From Cristatella mucedo (lineage: Eukaryota > Bryozoa > Phylactolaemata > Cristatellidae): a stretch of DNA of 64,000 bases. Position numbers and translations under genes: made by a program. Location: positions 3,680,001 to 3,744,000 of the forward strand of contig WPIO01000001.1 in the NCBI GenBank assembly GCA_009760855.2, in the 5' to 3' direction. Position 1 is the stretch's first letter; each line of letters begins with the position of its first letter. A model generated the notes under the pieces. That model saw only the letters and a list, made by a program, of their open reading frames with translations. It was not told the origin of the DNA and did not search any database. This document shows positions 9,869 to 20,290 of this stretch, in pieces.

Positions 9869-11082
9869 GTGTATATAAGGTTTTTTTTTAATTTCACTGG
9901 TATGTATCCGTTAGCCTGCGGTGCCCTGTCCTGCCTGGTCGTGGGTGCTACCCGGGCCTCCCGGTTCAGGTACAGGGACCACACGGCTTCCGACCCGATA
10001 ATGCCGTCGGAGACGCCGTGCCCCCTAAATACCTTCCTCTCCGGGTGTGGAATGCCAAGGTGAGCCAGGCAAGCTTCATTTGTTTGATATATATTTATAT
10101 ATATTTAGAGTACATATAAGTATATATATATATATATATTTATGTACAGTATATACATACATATATATGCATACGGAGGTATATACACAGATTTATATAT
10201 ATATTTGTATTTATAATCTAATTTTGCATAGCTATATATATATATATATATATATAGCTATGCAAAATTAGATTATAAATATATATATATATATATATAT
10301 ATTTATTTATTTATTTATTTATAATCTAATTTTGCATAGCTATATATATATATATATATATATAGCTATATATATATATATATATAGCTATGCAAAATTA
10401 GATTATAAATGCAAATATATATATATAAATCTGTGTATATACCTCCGTATGCATATATATGTATGTATATACTGTACATAAATATATATATATACTTATA
10501 TGTACTCTAAATATATATATATTTATATTTACAGCACATACATAAAAAATAATATAGCATAGCAAAAATAAGATATACTATTGAGATTGTACACGAGATA
10601 CATTTCGGCGGTTGTGGAATGGGATTTTTAATACTCCTTGGTGTTGATTATTCTCGTACCTATGTATGTGCCAGTGCTCATTGTTGTCCCGAAGGCACTC
10701 TTTAACCTCCTCTGCTATTATTTATCCAGCAGCAGCTCTTTGTAGGAAGAGGTTTGCGAAAGCCAATTGTGATGCTGAGAACGCTACAACTACGTTGGCA
10801 AGTCCAGCTGCAATACCACACGACAACCGGGTGCGTGAAGGTACTGGTGTCTACTCTGGCTCTGTATACTGCAGCCTCTCCCAAAATATTGATGACCACA
10901 GCTACAATCCGCGTCTGAGGCAAAGTTCATCGACGCAGATACCTGGCACAGATCAGTCTGTGGCAGGTGCTGATGCAGGCTACATAGAGCTTCTTGCCGA
11001 CAGAAGTTATTCCTATGCTACCGTTCCTGAGGGTCATATGCAACGGGTCAAGCAAAAGCAAGGTCAGTCAGCACCTAGCTGA
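3567..11082 (+). CDS. Receptor 1: type I membrane protein with Tyr-rich tail (partial)
   Basis: Gene-level model with exons 3567-3659, 4467-4529, 5871-5924, 7777-7882 and 10746-11082. All junction phases agree (1,1,1,2), and the exon sum after the first split codon is exactly 217 codons including the stop. The product has an ectodomain part of unknown fold, an N-glycosylated Ser/Thr stalk, one membrane span ending in RRRR, and a cytoplasmic tail of about 110 residues. The tail holds six tyrosines, including SVYCSL (fits the ITIM pattern), YIEL and YATV. This suggests a receptor signalling through SH2 proteins (family knowledge plus inference). No signal-peptide exon was found, so the 5' end lies further left, outside the window, or was missed. 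The layout parallels receptor 2 downstream. Ectodomain exons are the least certain; the membrane and tail exons are the strongest. Confidence 0.6.
4467..4529 (+). CDS. Receptor 1 stalk exon
   Basis: This 63-nt phase 1-1 exon has a strong acceptor ('cgctcctgtacttgcag') and a consensus donor ('gtaagtaa'). It encodes NETSPSPSSTTEKGVVLPKS: one N-glycosylation sequon (NET) and a Ser/Thr/Pro run typical of an O-glycosylated stalk. It corresponds in position and character to receptor 2 exon 4. Confidence 0.6.
5135..5470 (+). mobile_element. LINE family A 3' end copy
   Basis: The copy starts in the C-terminal coding end ('gacatccactgacttgacga') and continues through the family A 3' UTR. It ends in a degenerate terminal box and an ATT/ATA-rich tail. 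Non-coding and 3'-only, it is typical of 5'-truncated LINE insertion. Confidence 0.65.
5645..5725 (+). repeat. Dispersed repeat R2, weak copy
   Basis: 'aatcacgtattttagc' and 'gaacggaacaggcagtctta' resemble the copies at 9255-9345 and 56,960-57,045. Similarity is partial; the family is unknown. Confidence 0.3.
5871..5924 (+). CDS. Receptor 1 juxtamembrane exon
   Basis: A 54-nt phase 1-1 exon lies between 'ccctctccctag' and the donor 'gtgagt'. It encodes KSGEEWLVDVTRLLDSP. Both splice sites are close to consensus, and the phase joins both neighbours without a stop. No domain is assignable. Confidence 0.55.
7547..7614. repeat. Nested palindromes
   Basis: Positions 7571-7602 are a perfect 32-bp palindrome centred on 7586/7587. 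It is flanked on both sides by further copies of the same arm ('gccagcatagag'), one with a 2-bp deletion. Hairpins could form in either strand. Confidence 0.9.
7777..7882 (+). CDS. Receptor 1 transmembrane exon
   Basis: This 106-nt exon (phase 1 to 2) follows the acceptor 'gcatcgttatag'. It encodes a hydrophobic run (LTLAVVLSSVAVFLAF, then TALIMWLC) followed by RRRR, a classic stop-transfer signal. The intron after it starts GCAAGT, the usual form of a GC-AG donor preceded by AG. Using it gives phase 2 and restores the frame with the tail exon. The alternative GT donors at 7887 and 7890 give phase 0, which does not join the tail. The intron has the same phase and location as in receptor 2. 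Confidence 0.65.
8451..9220 (+). mobile_element. LINE family A copy with internal minisatellite
   Basis: Decayed reverse-transcriptase C-terminus: 'FNVLPLTLRSL' matches [11 protein letters not shown] of the 44-kb copy, and 'RLAVPQTNLTSFGDR' matches the later conserved block. Between these blocks the sequence is replaced by a 24-bp tandem repeat. The 3' UTR and terminal box ('agaaagagatttgattctct') end near 9215. Confidence 0.65.
8634..8906 (+). repeat. 24-bp minisatellite
   Basis: About 11 degenerate copies of a 24-bp unit (core 'acctctagctcttacctgca'). One unit carries a 4-bp 'tgcc' insertion near 8775. The period is a multiple of three, so the LINE frame stays open across it as a Ser/Tyr/Leu/His repeat. 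Confidence 0.9.
9255..9345 (+). repeat. Dispersed repeat R2
   Basis: 'gacgtatttaaactcca', 'tggatacaagtaaagagcct' and 'ggaacaggtagtcagtct' align in order with 56,960-57,045. Both are on the + strand. The origin is unknown. Confidence 0.5.
9829..9872. repeat. (AT)n microsatellite
   Basis: TA dinucleotide run just before a GC-rich island of about 180 bp (9890-10070). Confidence 0.9.
9890..10070. other. GC-rich island between AT repeats
   Basis: About 180 bp of GC-rich sequence, open in at least one frame on both strands, is flanked on each side by long TA tracts. It has no match to the other families here. It could be the body of an unknown element bounded by the AT repeats, or an old exon. 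I cannot assign it. Confidence 0.3.
10084..10535. repeat. Long nested AT palindrome
   Basis: The arms mirror around about 10,309. 'ttagagtaca' (10105) pairs with 'tgtactctaa' (10501). 'acggaggtatatacacagat' (left) pairs with its complement near 10,428-10,447. Inside, a 24-26-bp block ('aatctaattttgcatagcta') occurs four times in alternating orientation (10215, 10254, 10318, 10385). It lies in the last intron of receptor 1, about 200 bp before the tail exon. Confidence 0.9.
10746..11082 (+). CDS. Receptor 1 cytoplasmic tail, terminal exon
   Basis: The acceptor is 'cagctctttgtag'. The exon opens with the last base of an Arg codon, then KRFAKAN, and runs 112 codons to TGA at 11080-11082. The tail is polar with six tyrosines. 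SVYCSL matches [SIVL]xYxx[ILV]. GYIELL and SYSYATV form YIEL-x7-YATV, close to an ITAM but with Val at the last position. SYNPRL is a further Tyr site. A tandem-AG acceptor at 10730 is also open but gives a phase that does not join the membrane exon. Confidence 0.65.
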
Positions 11083-11820
11083 CTGCAGTCAACTCCTAAA
11101 TCCATCGATCATGCAATTATCGACTCGTAATTACCTGGAAGCATGACAACGAGCGTGGTTAACTTGAGTCGCGCCTCCAGCAGTGACTGTGAGTTAATGA
11201 GGGTACTGCGGCTCGATACTAAGAATTCTGGCTAGTGCATTAGTAATTGTGATTGCTATCACTAATTTTTGTCTTCAGCTTGAAGCTCATAGGACTCGGA
11301 ATGAGTGTCTTCTGAATGTCTTCAGATAATGCTGTGCTTCAGCTTTTTCCAGATCCTATTTTCAGGACAACGAACGGCCAATTTATTCGCCAGCGCTTAA
11401 CTGGATCAGTGCGCTATTGAAGGTCGAGTTCGTTCTGAAGAACTTGACAATGCCATTAGAATTTCTAATGCTTCGACGCCGTGCTAAGTTTTCATTAGTA
11501 CCAAAATGAAACCATAATATTCGTTTGATCTTGCATCACAGAGCTGCTGTGAAAATTCATGTACCATTCATATTCCAGAACCGGATAAGTCACACATCTA
11601 ATGACTTTGCAAGTATTCTACCAGCTTCGTATTGTCGTTTTATATCGAAGAGCTATTGACTGTGAGGGATCAGCCTTTAAACCGTGGCAGAGCTCCATCT
11701 ATGAAAGATTTGCAGGTCACTTTCTTCTTGGAGATTCCAGTGCAGGGAAACCCCAGCAACATTTTCTAGGGACCCAAAGTCATCTGGATTTCCGGATGCA
11801 TAATATCGAAAGATTAGTTC

Positions 11821-11826
11821 AATAAA
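11821..11826 (+). terminator. Candidate poly(A) signal for receptor 1
   Basis: AATAAA about 740 bp after the receptor 1 stop, with a second weaker ATAATAAAC just after it. No earlier AATAAA was noticed in the 3' flank. Confidence 0.35.
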
Positions 11827-11911
11827 TTTTCATAATAAACAATTTCAACCAGCGCACGTGATAAAATGAGGCCCGTGACTTACTATAGTTCAAGTTTGCA
11901 GCATAACTGTG

Positions 11912-12065
11912 GGCCTCGATGGTACACTAGATAAAGCGGTTGCTTTCACGACCGAGGTCGTGGGTTCAAATTCTGCCGTGGGCGATCCTTTATTGCCGCT
12001 GCAAGCGGTGGTGATAGCCGCAAAGGCTCTTCTCTCGCTATGCAAAAGAAGCTGTTCAATCAGCT
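11912..12065 (+). mobile_element. tRNA-derived SINE
   Basis: Full-length-looking copy. The A-box-like 'tggtacactagataaagcgg' and B-box-like 'gggttcaaattc' are followed by the body 'ggtggtgatagccgcaaagg' and the end 'gctgttcaatcagct'. It aligns throughout with 51,361-51,525. Confidence 0.75.
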
Positions 12066-12139
12066 ATTGTTTTTTTATTATAACGCCTGCAATGTATGCA
12101 GACATTTCCTAGTAGTAGGCTAAATTGTGGAGACCGAAT

Positions 12140-12560
12140 AATGATAATAAAAATAACAATGATAATACATTGTATATACGCCCTCAGAGAACTCGATCTC
12201 TTTCTTGGTGCTTTACATTTGCTGCAAAGGAAGAATGATCGAATGGCTCGTGGTAGCATGCTCAATAAGCAACAAGAATAGCATAGTTAGGGGATGACAT
12301 ACCCAGGGTGAGCATGCAAGTTTGATTAGTGGCAGAATGCACAGTGCCAGCACGCATAAGCAAATAAAGGACGAACCCCAGGGACCAACTAAATGCTGGG
12401 ATAAATGCATGCGCTTTTAGTTTCTTCTTAAATGTGGTCAAGTCAGGAGATGCAGTGAGGAAAGACGGGATTGAGTTCCAGGCTGTGGGAGCACACGAAC
12501 TAAAGGCACGGTCTCCAAAGATTTGAGGTTCGTACGATGTATAAGTAAACAGTTGCGTTC
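12140..12560 (-). mobile_element. LINE family A 3' end copy
   Basis: Reverse complement of the family A terminal box ('gaactcgatctctttcttgg'), 3' UTR, and then the end of the coding part ('aaggcacggtctccaaagat', complementing the FGDRAF block). A truncated 3' copy with an AAT-rich tail. Confidence 0.7.
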
Positions 12561-13137
12561 TTAAAAGCGTGTGGTACTACGCTTAGCCGCAGATCTGATA
12601 GGTAGGGTGGAGCCAGAGAATGAAAGACGTAGCGCTTCCATTCCTACAAGCAGCGATATCAGCAGCACCGAGCTCTTGAAGCTCAAAAAATTGCCTGTAA
12701 ATTACATCCGGTATGGACGGGGACGACCGGCAGATTCCTTAGAAGCTCATAACAGCTTACATGCATGTAAAATGGCTTACCGACCGCCAGAACCTCGCCG
12801 AAAGGCCATCGGTCAAGCACTCGCCTCACGTTCCCGCCACGTCGGACGTAGACCACAAATCGTGTTACGTACCTTTGTCCCGAAGTCGGTGGGCTACACT
12901 CAAAGTTGCTAATCGGGGAAGGGGGGCATTGTACTGTTAGTTCGCAGGCATCTCAGGTCAAGATAGTAAAGCACGTTTTCACAAACTCTGCGTAACCAGG
13001 AGTAACCAGGTGCGAAGTCAAGCAGCATACTACTTCAGCCAGGCAAGGACTGAGAAAGCCATCCACGCCAAGGACAAATGAGGAGGCTCTTTAATCCTCG
13101 AACCTCGTAAATATTCTGTATGCTCGACATACTGCAG

Positions 13138-13283
13138 GCTGCCTTCAATACTCGAGGAGCTACAGTGAAGGTCGAAGAAAAAGAGACCTCCTTTGCAGTT
13201 GAGCTCCTGCTAGTCGATATGGCTCAGACAGCACTGGCAGATGCAAATTATCATGCAGCAACTCAGGCGCGATGGCTAGTAAG
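13138..13283 (+). CDS. Isolated candidate exon, unknown
   Basis: 'ctcgacatactgcag' precedes an open 146-nt block (phase 0 to 2) ending at 'gttagt'. The product reads AAFNTRGATVKVEEKETSFA and continues ELLLVDMAQTAL. The composition is protein-like, but no partner exon with matching phase was found and no family is recognised. It may be chance or an exon of a gene whose other parts are missed. Confidence 0.2.
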
Positions 13284-14619
13284 GTTAGTTGTGTTTAAAC
13301 CGTGGGCACTCTCTCACCGTGCGTTGTCGCCCTCCATGGCTCAATGGCCCGAAACCTTTCAACATCCAGACCAGACAATTGCTGGCTTCGCAAGAAGTAT
13401 GCAACCTGAAAGTACTTGCTACCTACCATTTTAACCAAACAATCCGAGATATTGACCCTCGATTATTCTCAACACATCTTATTCATATCAAATCCTTACA
13501 CTTGAAAAGCACTGCAATTGTGGTCAGCATGCCTAGTGAGGAAAAGTGGCAATAGGTGTGGGTTACCATGAAAAGTAACCGTGCTACCTTTTCCGCATTA
13601 CAGCTCGTATTTATTACTGCTGCATCTCGCCGAATCGCGACCCAAACTGTCGTCATCAACGATGCTTACGTGCACACTATTGTATAGACCAATCTTACGC
13701 TGCTGATGCTTAAAATATTCTGTGAGCTATCTTAATAAATTGTCACTTTCCGGCATGTACTCGGCATCTTGCTTGACCATGAGAAATGTCAAGACTCTGA
13801 CCACCCTCAAGCACGGATTAGACAAGCATCATCAGACCGATGCCAGTCTTAACTGGACTTGGCAAAGAGAGTCTTTTGTTGAGGATAATAGTACATTTCT
13901 CTTTAGTGACATTGCATACTTGGAAGTGGCTGCATTGTTGTATTGCTGTAGTAGCCATTTAAAATAAGGCTTTCGCATTTGGAAAGAGGTCGCGGAGCCG
14001 GCTCCTTGAAATCTTTCGCTGCAAGGAAATACGTAAGAACTGTAAGTGACATGGCAGAAACGAGGCTTACGAAAAGTCGAGAAATCAAGAAGCCGAAACG
14101 ACTGTCCTATATTAAAACACACCCTAACTAAGCCCCAGAGAATTAGTCGGAGGGCCAGTCGGGGCTTGAGTTATGAGCCGCACGTGTCTGGGGAGGTTGC
14201 ACATCGCCAGAGGCCATTGCTGCGATTCCCAGACGCAAGTCCGCTGGCGGTCTGCTGGAGCTGAGACGCATCGGACCAGACGGACTGGCTGAAAGGCCGG
14301 CGGCACGCAGCGCCGCAAAATTGTTGGGGATGGCCATCCTAAGCCAAGATTCAGGCAAATTTTCGAGGCGAAGCCGGACCTCAGATTTGGTTGCCCCCTC
14401 CACGGACCCGCCTGCTGGGCCCTGATATAGGACTCCTTGCTGCTGTAAATTATGGAGCGCTCAGCGAACGAGCCGCCTGCCGTAATAGGTGCTCTACTGC
14501 GACCAGCGCTTCTCTGCACGCACTAATTTCTCGGTGATTACTACCAAGGTACGGCTGTGTTAGGCATGGACATGTAGTACGTAAACATTCGGTTTCGTGC
14601 AATTATACTAGACCAATTG

Positions 14620-15300
14620 CACGATTAATCCGAGCGCATGGGTGCACTTACGGAAGCGAGTTTGAAAAACAAGTGGCGAAAATCCAGACGACGCTTTTCG
14701 CGTAATGGCTGTCCAGCGAGTTCTGCTCTACCAGCGTTGAAGCGCTGTACGTACGTCAGCAGCGAGCGTCATCGTTGAACGCGTAGCTGGTGCCGCTCGT
14801 GCTGTTCGTGCCCCGCCGCTGCGCTCTACCGCGGACGGGGCTTTGAGGGTTAAAGAGACTCAGCAACGCCATCGGCGGTTTGCTATTTAAAGTCTCGCGC
14901 CTCTCTTTTTATTTGTCGCACGAACGGGTTGCTCCTTTGATTGGTTTGATTGACGTACAGCTACTGCGGCGGCGGCGGCGGTTAATGCTGTCGGTTAACC
15001 AGTTCAATTTGTAGCTTCGCTTATATAGGGCAGAAGAGCCTGAGCGGTTATAGCGTCGCCGCTTACAGCGAACGGTAGAGAATCGCTTGCAGCGCAGCAC
15101 TCAAATTCACGACCGAACGGTGGCGAAGAGCGAACGCCTGGAAACGGACCAATCACAGGGCGGCGCCCAGCCTCGCGAGCACTTTCGTTCGCAGAATCGT
15201 GCGACATTTTCTGCATCGGTCGAGATCAGACGCGCTGGGTATTACTGCGCGCGCGCAGTGTAGACGACGAAGTGAAAATGAAAAGAGAAAAGGGGAAAGC
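14620..15300. promoter_or_regulatory. CpG-rich segment, possible promoter
   Basis: GC and CpG density is clearly higher than in the flanks, with (CGG)5 at about 14,966 and 'gcgcgcgcgc' at about 15,248. 'ctatttaaag' (14,882) could serve as a TATA-like element. No adjacent gene was recognised on either strand, so a promoter role is only a possibility. Confidence 0.3.
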
Positions 15301-16179
15301 AGGAAAGGGGCGTTCTAATCGGGTGCAGCTCAGGCACGGCTCGGGCTACTGGCAAATGACAGTCGTGCATGGCAGTCGCCGTATGGCGGTAGTGATCGTC
15401 GAGAAGCTGACGTCTAACTAACTTGCTTGCAGTCAGTTGACCCGTATGCTGAAGGGGCTACCAGGCGCTCGGTTGGAAAGTGATGGGTGCAGGGTTAATC
15501 ACTAAAAGCCGCCTGCAGTGCTTTTTAGTCGCTCAGTGCACGAGAATGTGCACTTGTAGGGTGAACAATTTGTGTTAAATAGTTCAGTGGGAAGTGCAAC
15601 AGTCACTTAGAAACTGCGAGTCGTTAATCGAGAGGCCCAGAGGTGTAGCAAGGAATGGGCAGGTGGAGACAGATGTCCTCGGGTGCCAAGGTCAAGGGGG
15701 CGCCCGCAAGTAAAACGAATCGTGCATATTTGTGCAAACACTTTTTCATGTGAGAATACCTGTTTTGATTTCAAGCAAGTCCTTGTGTCGGTGGACTTGC
15801 CTATTGCTGGCTGGCCTATTTAAGCATGCTTGCAGACATAGATAAAGCTGCGGCTTGACTGTCTTGCGGCACACACTCGACGAACCGGAAGTACCAAAGC
15901 AGCTTCAAAGACAGTGAACTCGGCCGACGCTGGCAGAGCAACAAGCAAGCGCACGCGGCCATTTACCGCTTCGTCCGCGTTCCAACTGCTTTTCCCGTGT
16001 GCTCGCTCAATCATGCCTGCTACAGGCTGGCGGCTTAACGTCAAGCGCGAGCCCGGCATGCTACGCCGCGTCAAATGCGAGCCAGCGAGCCGTGGCTGAG
16101 CACCGATATCCGCACAAGCCGGGCTTAACTGGCTGTGCTAAGACAACACAGCAGTAATGTCTGGCCACTTGTCAGGTTC

Positions 16180-16640
16180 GAAGAAAAGCCCACCACGGCT
16201 TGGCTCCTTCGAACCTAGCTGAACTGCTGCACCAGTTTAAGCCTCTTCGCGCCCTCAGGTCCTGTGTGGACAATCAACTAGCTGCTCCGCTCCTCTGCTT
16301 AAAGACCGTTGGCGACAGAAGCTTTAGCTCTGCAGATCCTAGACTGTGGAACTCGCTTCCACAATTCTTATGCAACGACAACTACTCTCCTGCTGCCAAC
16401 TGTGGGTCAACATTTTCAGCGGCTCTAAGCTGCTACTTCCACGCTAATCACTACCTCGACTGCTCTCCTGACTCTGCTATGATTCCCACTTTCTCTTTGT
16501 TGCGTGAGACGAAGTCGTTTGGCTACCGAATGCGTACCGAAAGCCTCTTAGGCTGTGAGTACGCTATAAAAACTCTCCTGCATTACACCCACGTAGTCTT
16601 TATGGCTTTGTGGAGTTACAGACGGTGATACATTGCATTA
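16180..16640 (+). mobile_element. CR1-like LINE family B, 3' copy
   Basis: Open frame encoding the reverse-transcriptase C-terminal end: [15 protein letters not shown], then [20 protein letters not shown], then [17 protein letters not shown]. It matches the copy at 46.6-47.6 kb almost block for block. It ends with 'gctttgtggagttacagacg' and an 'acattgcattac' tail. Among the better preserved family B ends here, but 5'-truncated. Confidence 0.8.
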
Positions 16641-17479
16641 CAAATAAGAGAGAATGCTGTCCTAAAATGAGGAGGGAATATTTGAAAACTGTTATATCCA
16701 CATCTTGAACCTGACACGAGTTCATGCTGCAAGTCAAGATCCAGTTATCATTACCTTTTTCGGAACACTGGAGAGCACCTAATTATTCTCTTCAAGATCA
16801 ACTTCTGAGGTGAGAAAACTGAAGAAAGTCTAAGCCGTCACTGTCAAACGTGGCTCTGCAACAAGGTAGAGTGCAAGAGTGGAGACTGTGTAAGCTATCA
16901 ATAATGGGCTGATAGGTATTGTAAGTATTTTAGATCAACTGTCTGAAGACACAAGTGGAGAACCTGAAACGAGATGTGAAGCTGGCAGTCTCCTACATAG
17001 TAGTTTGAACTTTAACTTTTTGGCTCCGTAACCATTTCGGTAAAGCATCTTAGATAGATCGCGTTCAGAAGAGACTGCAAGATCCAAAGATGAACGTCAA
17101 AGAAGCCTCTTTCAGATGGGCTGAAACCCGCACAGCTGCCTTCATTCGAAGTGCGAGCGTAAATGTACGCATGCTCGTCATTAGGAGGGAGCTCGAATAA
17201 CGTGCCTTTGCATCTATTTTCCTTGCTCCTCTTTCATTTTCGTACCAATCTTTACTATTTGTGCCCGAGCTAGCAATGCAAACAAGATAGCGGTAACGAG
17301 GAATACGACCTAGTACGCGCTATAATTGAATGCTTTGTCACTGAGCCACCACCGAATGTAGATGAATGCCGAGCGATTTCCTCTCAGCGTCCGGCTAATA
17401 AAAAAGAACTACCGCTTCTTTCGTTTTTCCTTTGCTGCTACAGTTGAAGAGCCATCATCGCACCTCGCTCCGCTAAAAT

Positions 17480-20290
17480 GGATAGTCGACAGCAACGGCC
17501 TGGGAAAATATTCCGTATTTCCCAGGCCGTTGTTGTCGATTGCCGCGCATTGCCCTCGCATGTACGTTCAAGACTGGTTGATAGGATTCGGTCGCCCTTT
17601 AATATAGCACACTGTTACGCATGAAAACTGTGATCTTCTCCCACCAGCTTTGTTTGTAACTGTAACAGACAATCATAGATCGCTGTTTTGTCTCGAGCAA
17701 TTGCCGTCGATTGCCGCGGATTGCCCAACGTTGAACGCGAAAAAGGACAGCGTGTGCGCCCACAGTGAGCGTTATGTGGTAGGATAATTACAAATTCAAA
17801 CAGCCAATTTCCAGGAAATTTGAACCAGATTGTTGCAGAGACCGGGCCATTGTCGTCGATTGCCGTGCATTGCCCTCAATTGTGCCTTAGTCAATTGTAC
17901 AATAGGATGTGGCTGCACATGTAGTGCAGTGTAGTGCAATATGCAAGAAAAGTTTGAGCTTCTCTCAGCAACCGTTGGTCCATTCGTAAGTGTCCGTTAT
18001 GGATCGTCGTATTTACCCGGGCCATTGCCGTCGATGGCCGTGCGTTGCCGTCGATTGAACGCGCAACATGGACGAATGCAGGTACATGTTATGTGGAATG
18101 AGAGTTGCAGTTTATTGCAGCCAATCTTGTCAATTTTCCACAGATTTTGCTATCGGCCCCTACCGTTGCTGTTGATTGCCGAGCATTGCTGACAGTTAAC
18201 AAACAAAGCATCTTGAAAATTCCACGTTTTTACTTTGGGCGCAGCGGAATGTTATATGTAATGACAATTGAGGCTTCCTTGCTGCCAATTTCTCTTCAAT
18301 TTGCAGGGAATTGGGGTATTGGCCCAGGATATTGCTGTTCATTGCTCGCGATTGTACGTTCGCGATTGGTTGGAAGGATTTGATTGCACTTTCAACACAG
18401 TGGGCTGTAACAGGTAAGATATATTTGATCTGGCCCAGTCACTTTCCAGTGATTTTCGATGGACCATAATGGGTTGCCGTATTTGCCCATGCCATTGCCG
18501 TCGATTGCCATGCATTGCCCAAGATTGAACGGTCAGAGCTGGTTGAAAGGGCTGAAAGTATGTGTGCATGCACTGAGATGTTACGTGGAATGAGAATTGG
18601 AGCGTGGTGCAGCCGATTTCTTGTCGGTTTGCTTCGGATTTCGGTATTGGTCCCTGCCATTGCTGTCGATTGCCGTGCATTGTTGACAATTAACGTGCAA
18701 GATAGCTTGACAGTCCTACAATTTTACTTTTAGCAAAAAGAAATGTGAAATGCGAAGAAAATTGGCACTTCGTGCAGCTAATTTAGTGTCAACTTGCCAC
18801 GGATTGTAGCTGATTGCTGCTTCGAGCCGAGCCGTTGCCGTAAATTGCCATGCACTGCCCGAGATTGTGCAAGCACAATTAATTAAAGTAATGTGGTTGA
18901 CTTTAACCAATGTGCTTTGTAACATGCAATAAAAACTGGAGCATTGCGAAACCAATTTCAGGGCATTTTGCATCCGATTGCTTTAAATTGAGGTATTAGT
19001 CCGGGCCATTGAAGTCAATTGCAGTGCATTGCTGCCGAATGATCGAGGCAATTCTAGTGAAATTGTGGGATTACACAATAACCAAAAGTTAGAGCAACGT
19101 GCAATCACTATTAGAGCTTAAAGTGTACGTATGCTGGTCGTTTTTTCGGCGGTTGCGGCACATTGACGTACTGACCTGGACAGTTGCAGTCGATTTCAAT
19201 GCATTGCTGCAGAGTGGCCAAGGCAATAACAGTGAAGTTATTCGAGTACACAATAAACAAAGAGTAGAGCAGCGTGCAATCACAATTAGAGCTTCTAGTG
19301 TACGCGTTTTGGTCACTATGTGGTGGATTGCAGCGGATTTCGGCGGATTGAGGTGGATTGCGGTATGGGACCGGGTCGATGCAGTCAATTGCAATTTATT
19401 GCGCGAGAACGCGTGTGCATAATCGAGAGAAATTTTGTGGATGCAGTTTGAACTGAGTCTAGCCCTATATGTAATGTCAATTAGTTTCGCGATGGCGATT
19501 TGAGGACGATTTGCAGTGGAATAGAGTGGATTTCGGTAGTTTTCCAGGTCATTTCAGGCGATTGCCGCCCATTGCCACAGTGCGAGGTTGCATAGATTTT
19601 TTCTTTTACGCGGTTGTGCACACAACATGGTGCACTTTAATATGCAATAAAAACTGGAGCTCGCCGCATTGTATTTCGATTTTTTATGCGGTGGATTCGG
19701 TGGATTGCAGTGGATTGCGGTATTGGCCCGGGCTACTGCAGTCGATTGCAGCGCATTGCACGAGATCGGCGGTGCCGATGCAATTAAAATTTTTTAATGC
19801 AATTTTCGCCGTGTGTTCTGTCACATGCAATCGAAAAAGGAGCTTTTCGATTAGGATTTCTTTCGTTGCATGGTGGAATGCAGTGGATTTTGTTGGATTG
19901 CGGTATTGGCCTGGGCCACTGCAATCTTATTTCAGTGGACTTCGTGAGAACGCGTAAGCGGAATCGCGCGAAATTTTCTGGGTACATTGTACATGTAGCG
20001 TATTTTGATATTTTGCAAACTTTTTGGAGCTATGCTGATTTGTGGTGGATTTGACAAAAGCTAGAATGGATCGGTGGATTGAGGCACATGCATCCTGCGT
20101 CAAAGCTCGTTTGCATAAGTGCCCGTGTGGGCAGCGACATGAAATTTGGTGGACAGATAACTCGAACGTGTACTACAATATCAGCGAAAAGTTTGAGCTC
20201 GGCAACGCTTACGTCCGGTCGTTGCTAGCCTAATTAGAGTGGATTGCGGTGGATTTCGGTGGATTGCGGTGGATTGCGGTAATTCGCAGA
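17480..20290 (+). repeat. Degenerate satellite-like array, ~170-bp units
   Basis: The core 'gccattgccgtcgattgccg' plus 'tgcattgcc' recurs at about 17527, 17700, 17846, 18022, 18163, 18325, 18491, 18656, 18830, 19006, 19180, 19377, 19550, 19735 and 19915. Spacing is 141-197 bp, mostly 162-180. Spacer blocks repeat too ('gttatgtggaatgagag', 'ggattgcggtattgg'). Within the core the motif ATTGCC recurs every 10 bp. The last part (20,239-20,280) is a pure 10-bp repeat of 'gtggattgcg'. The units are strongly diverged, so this is an old array. Confidence 0.85.
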
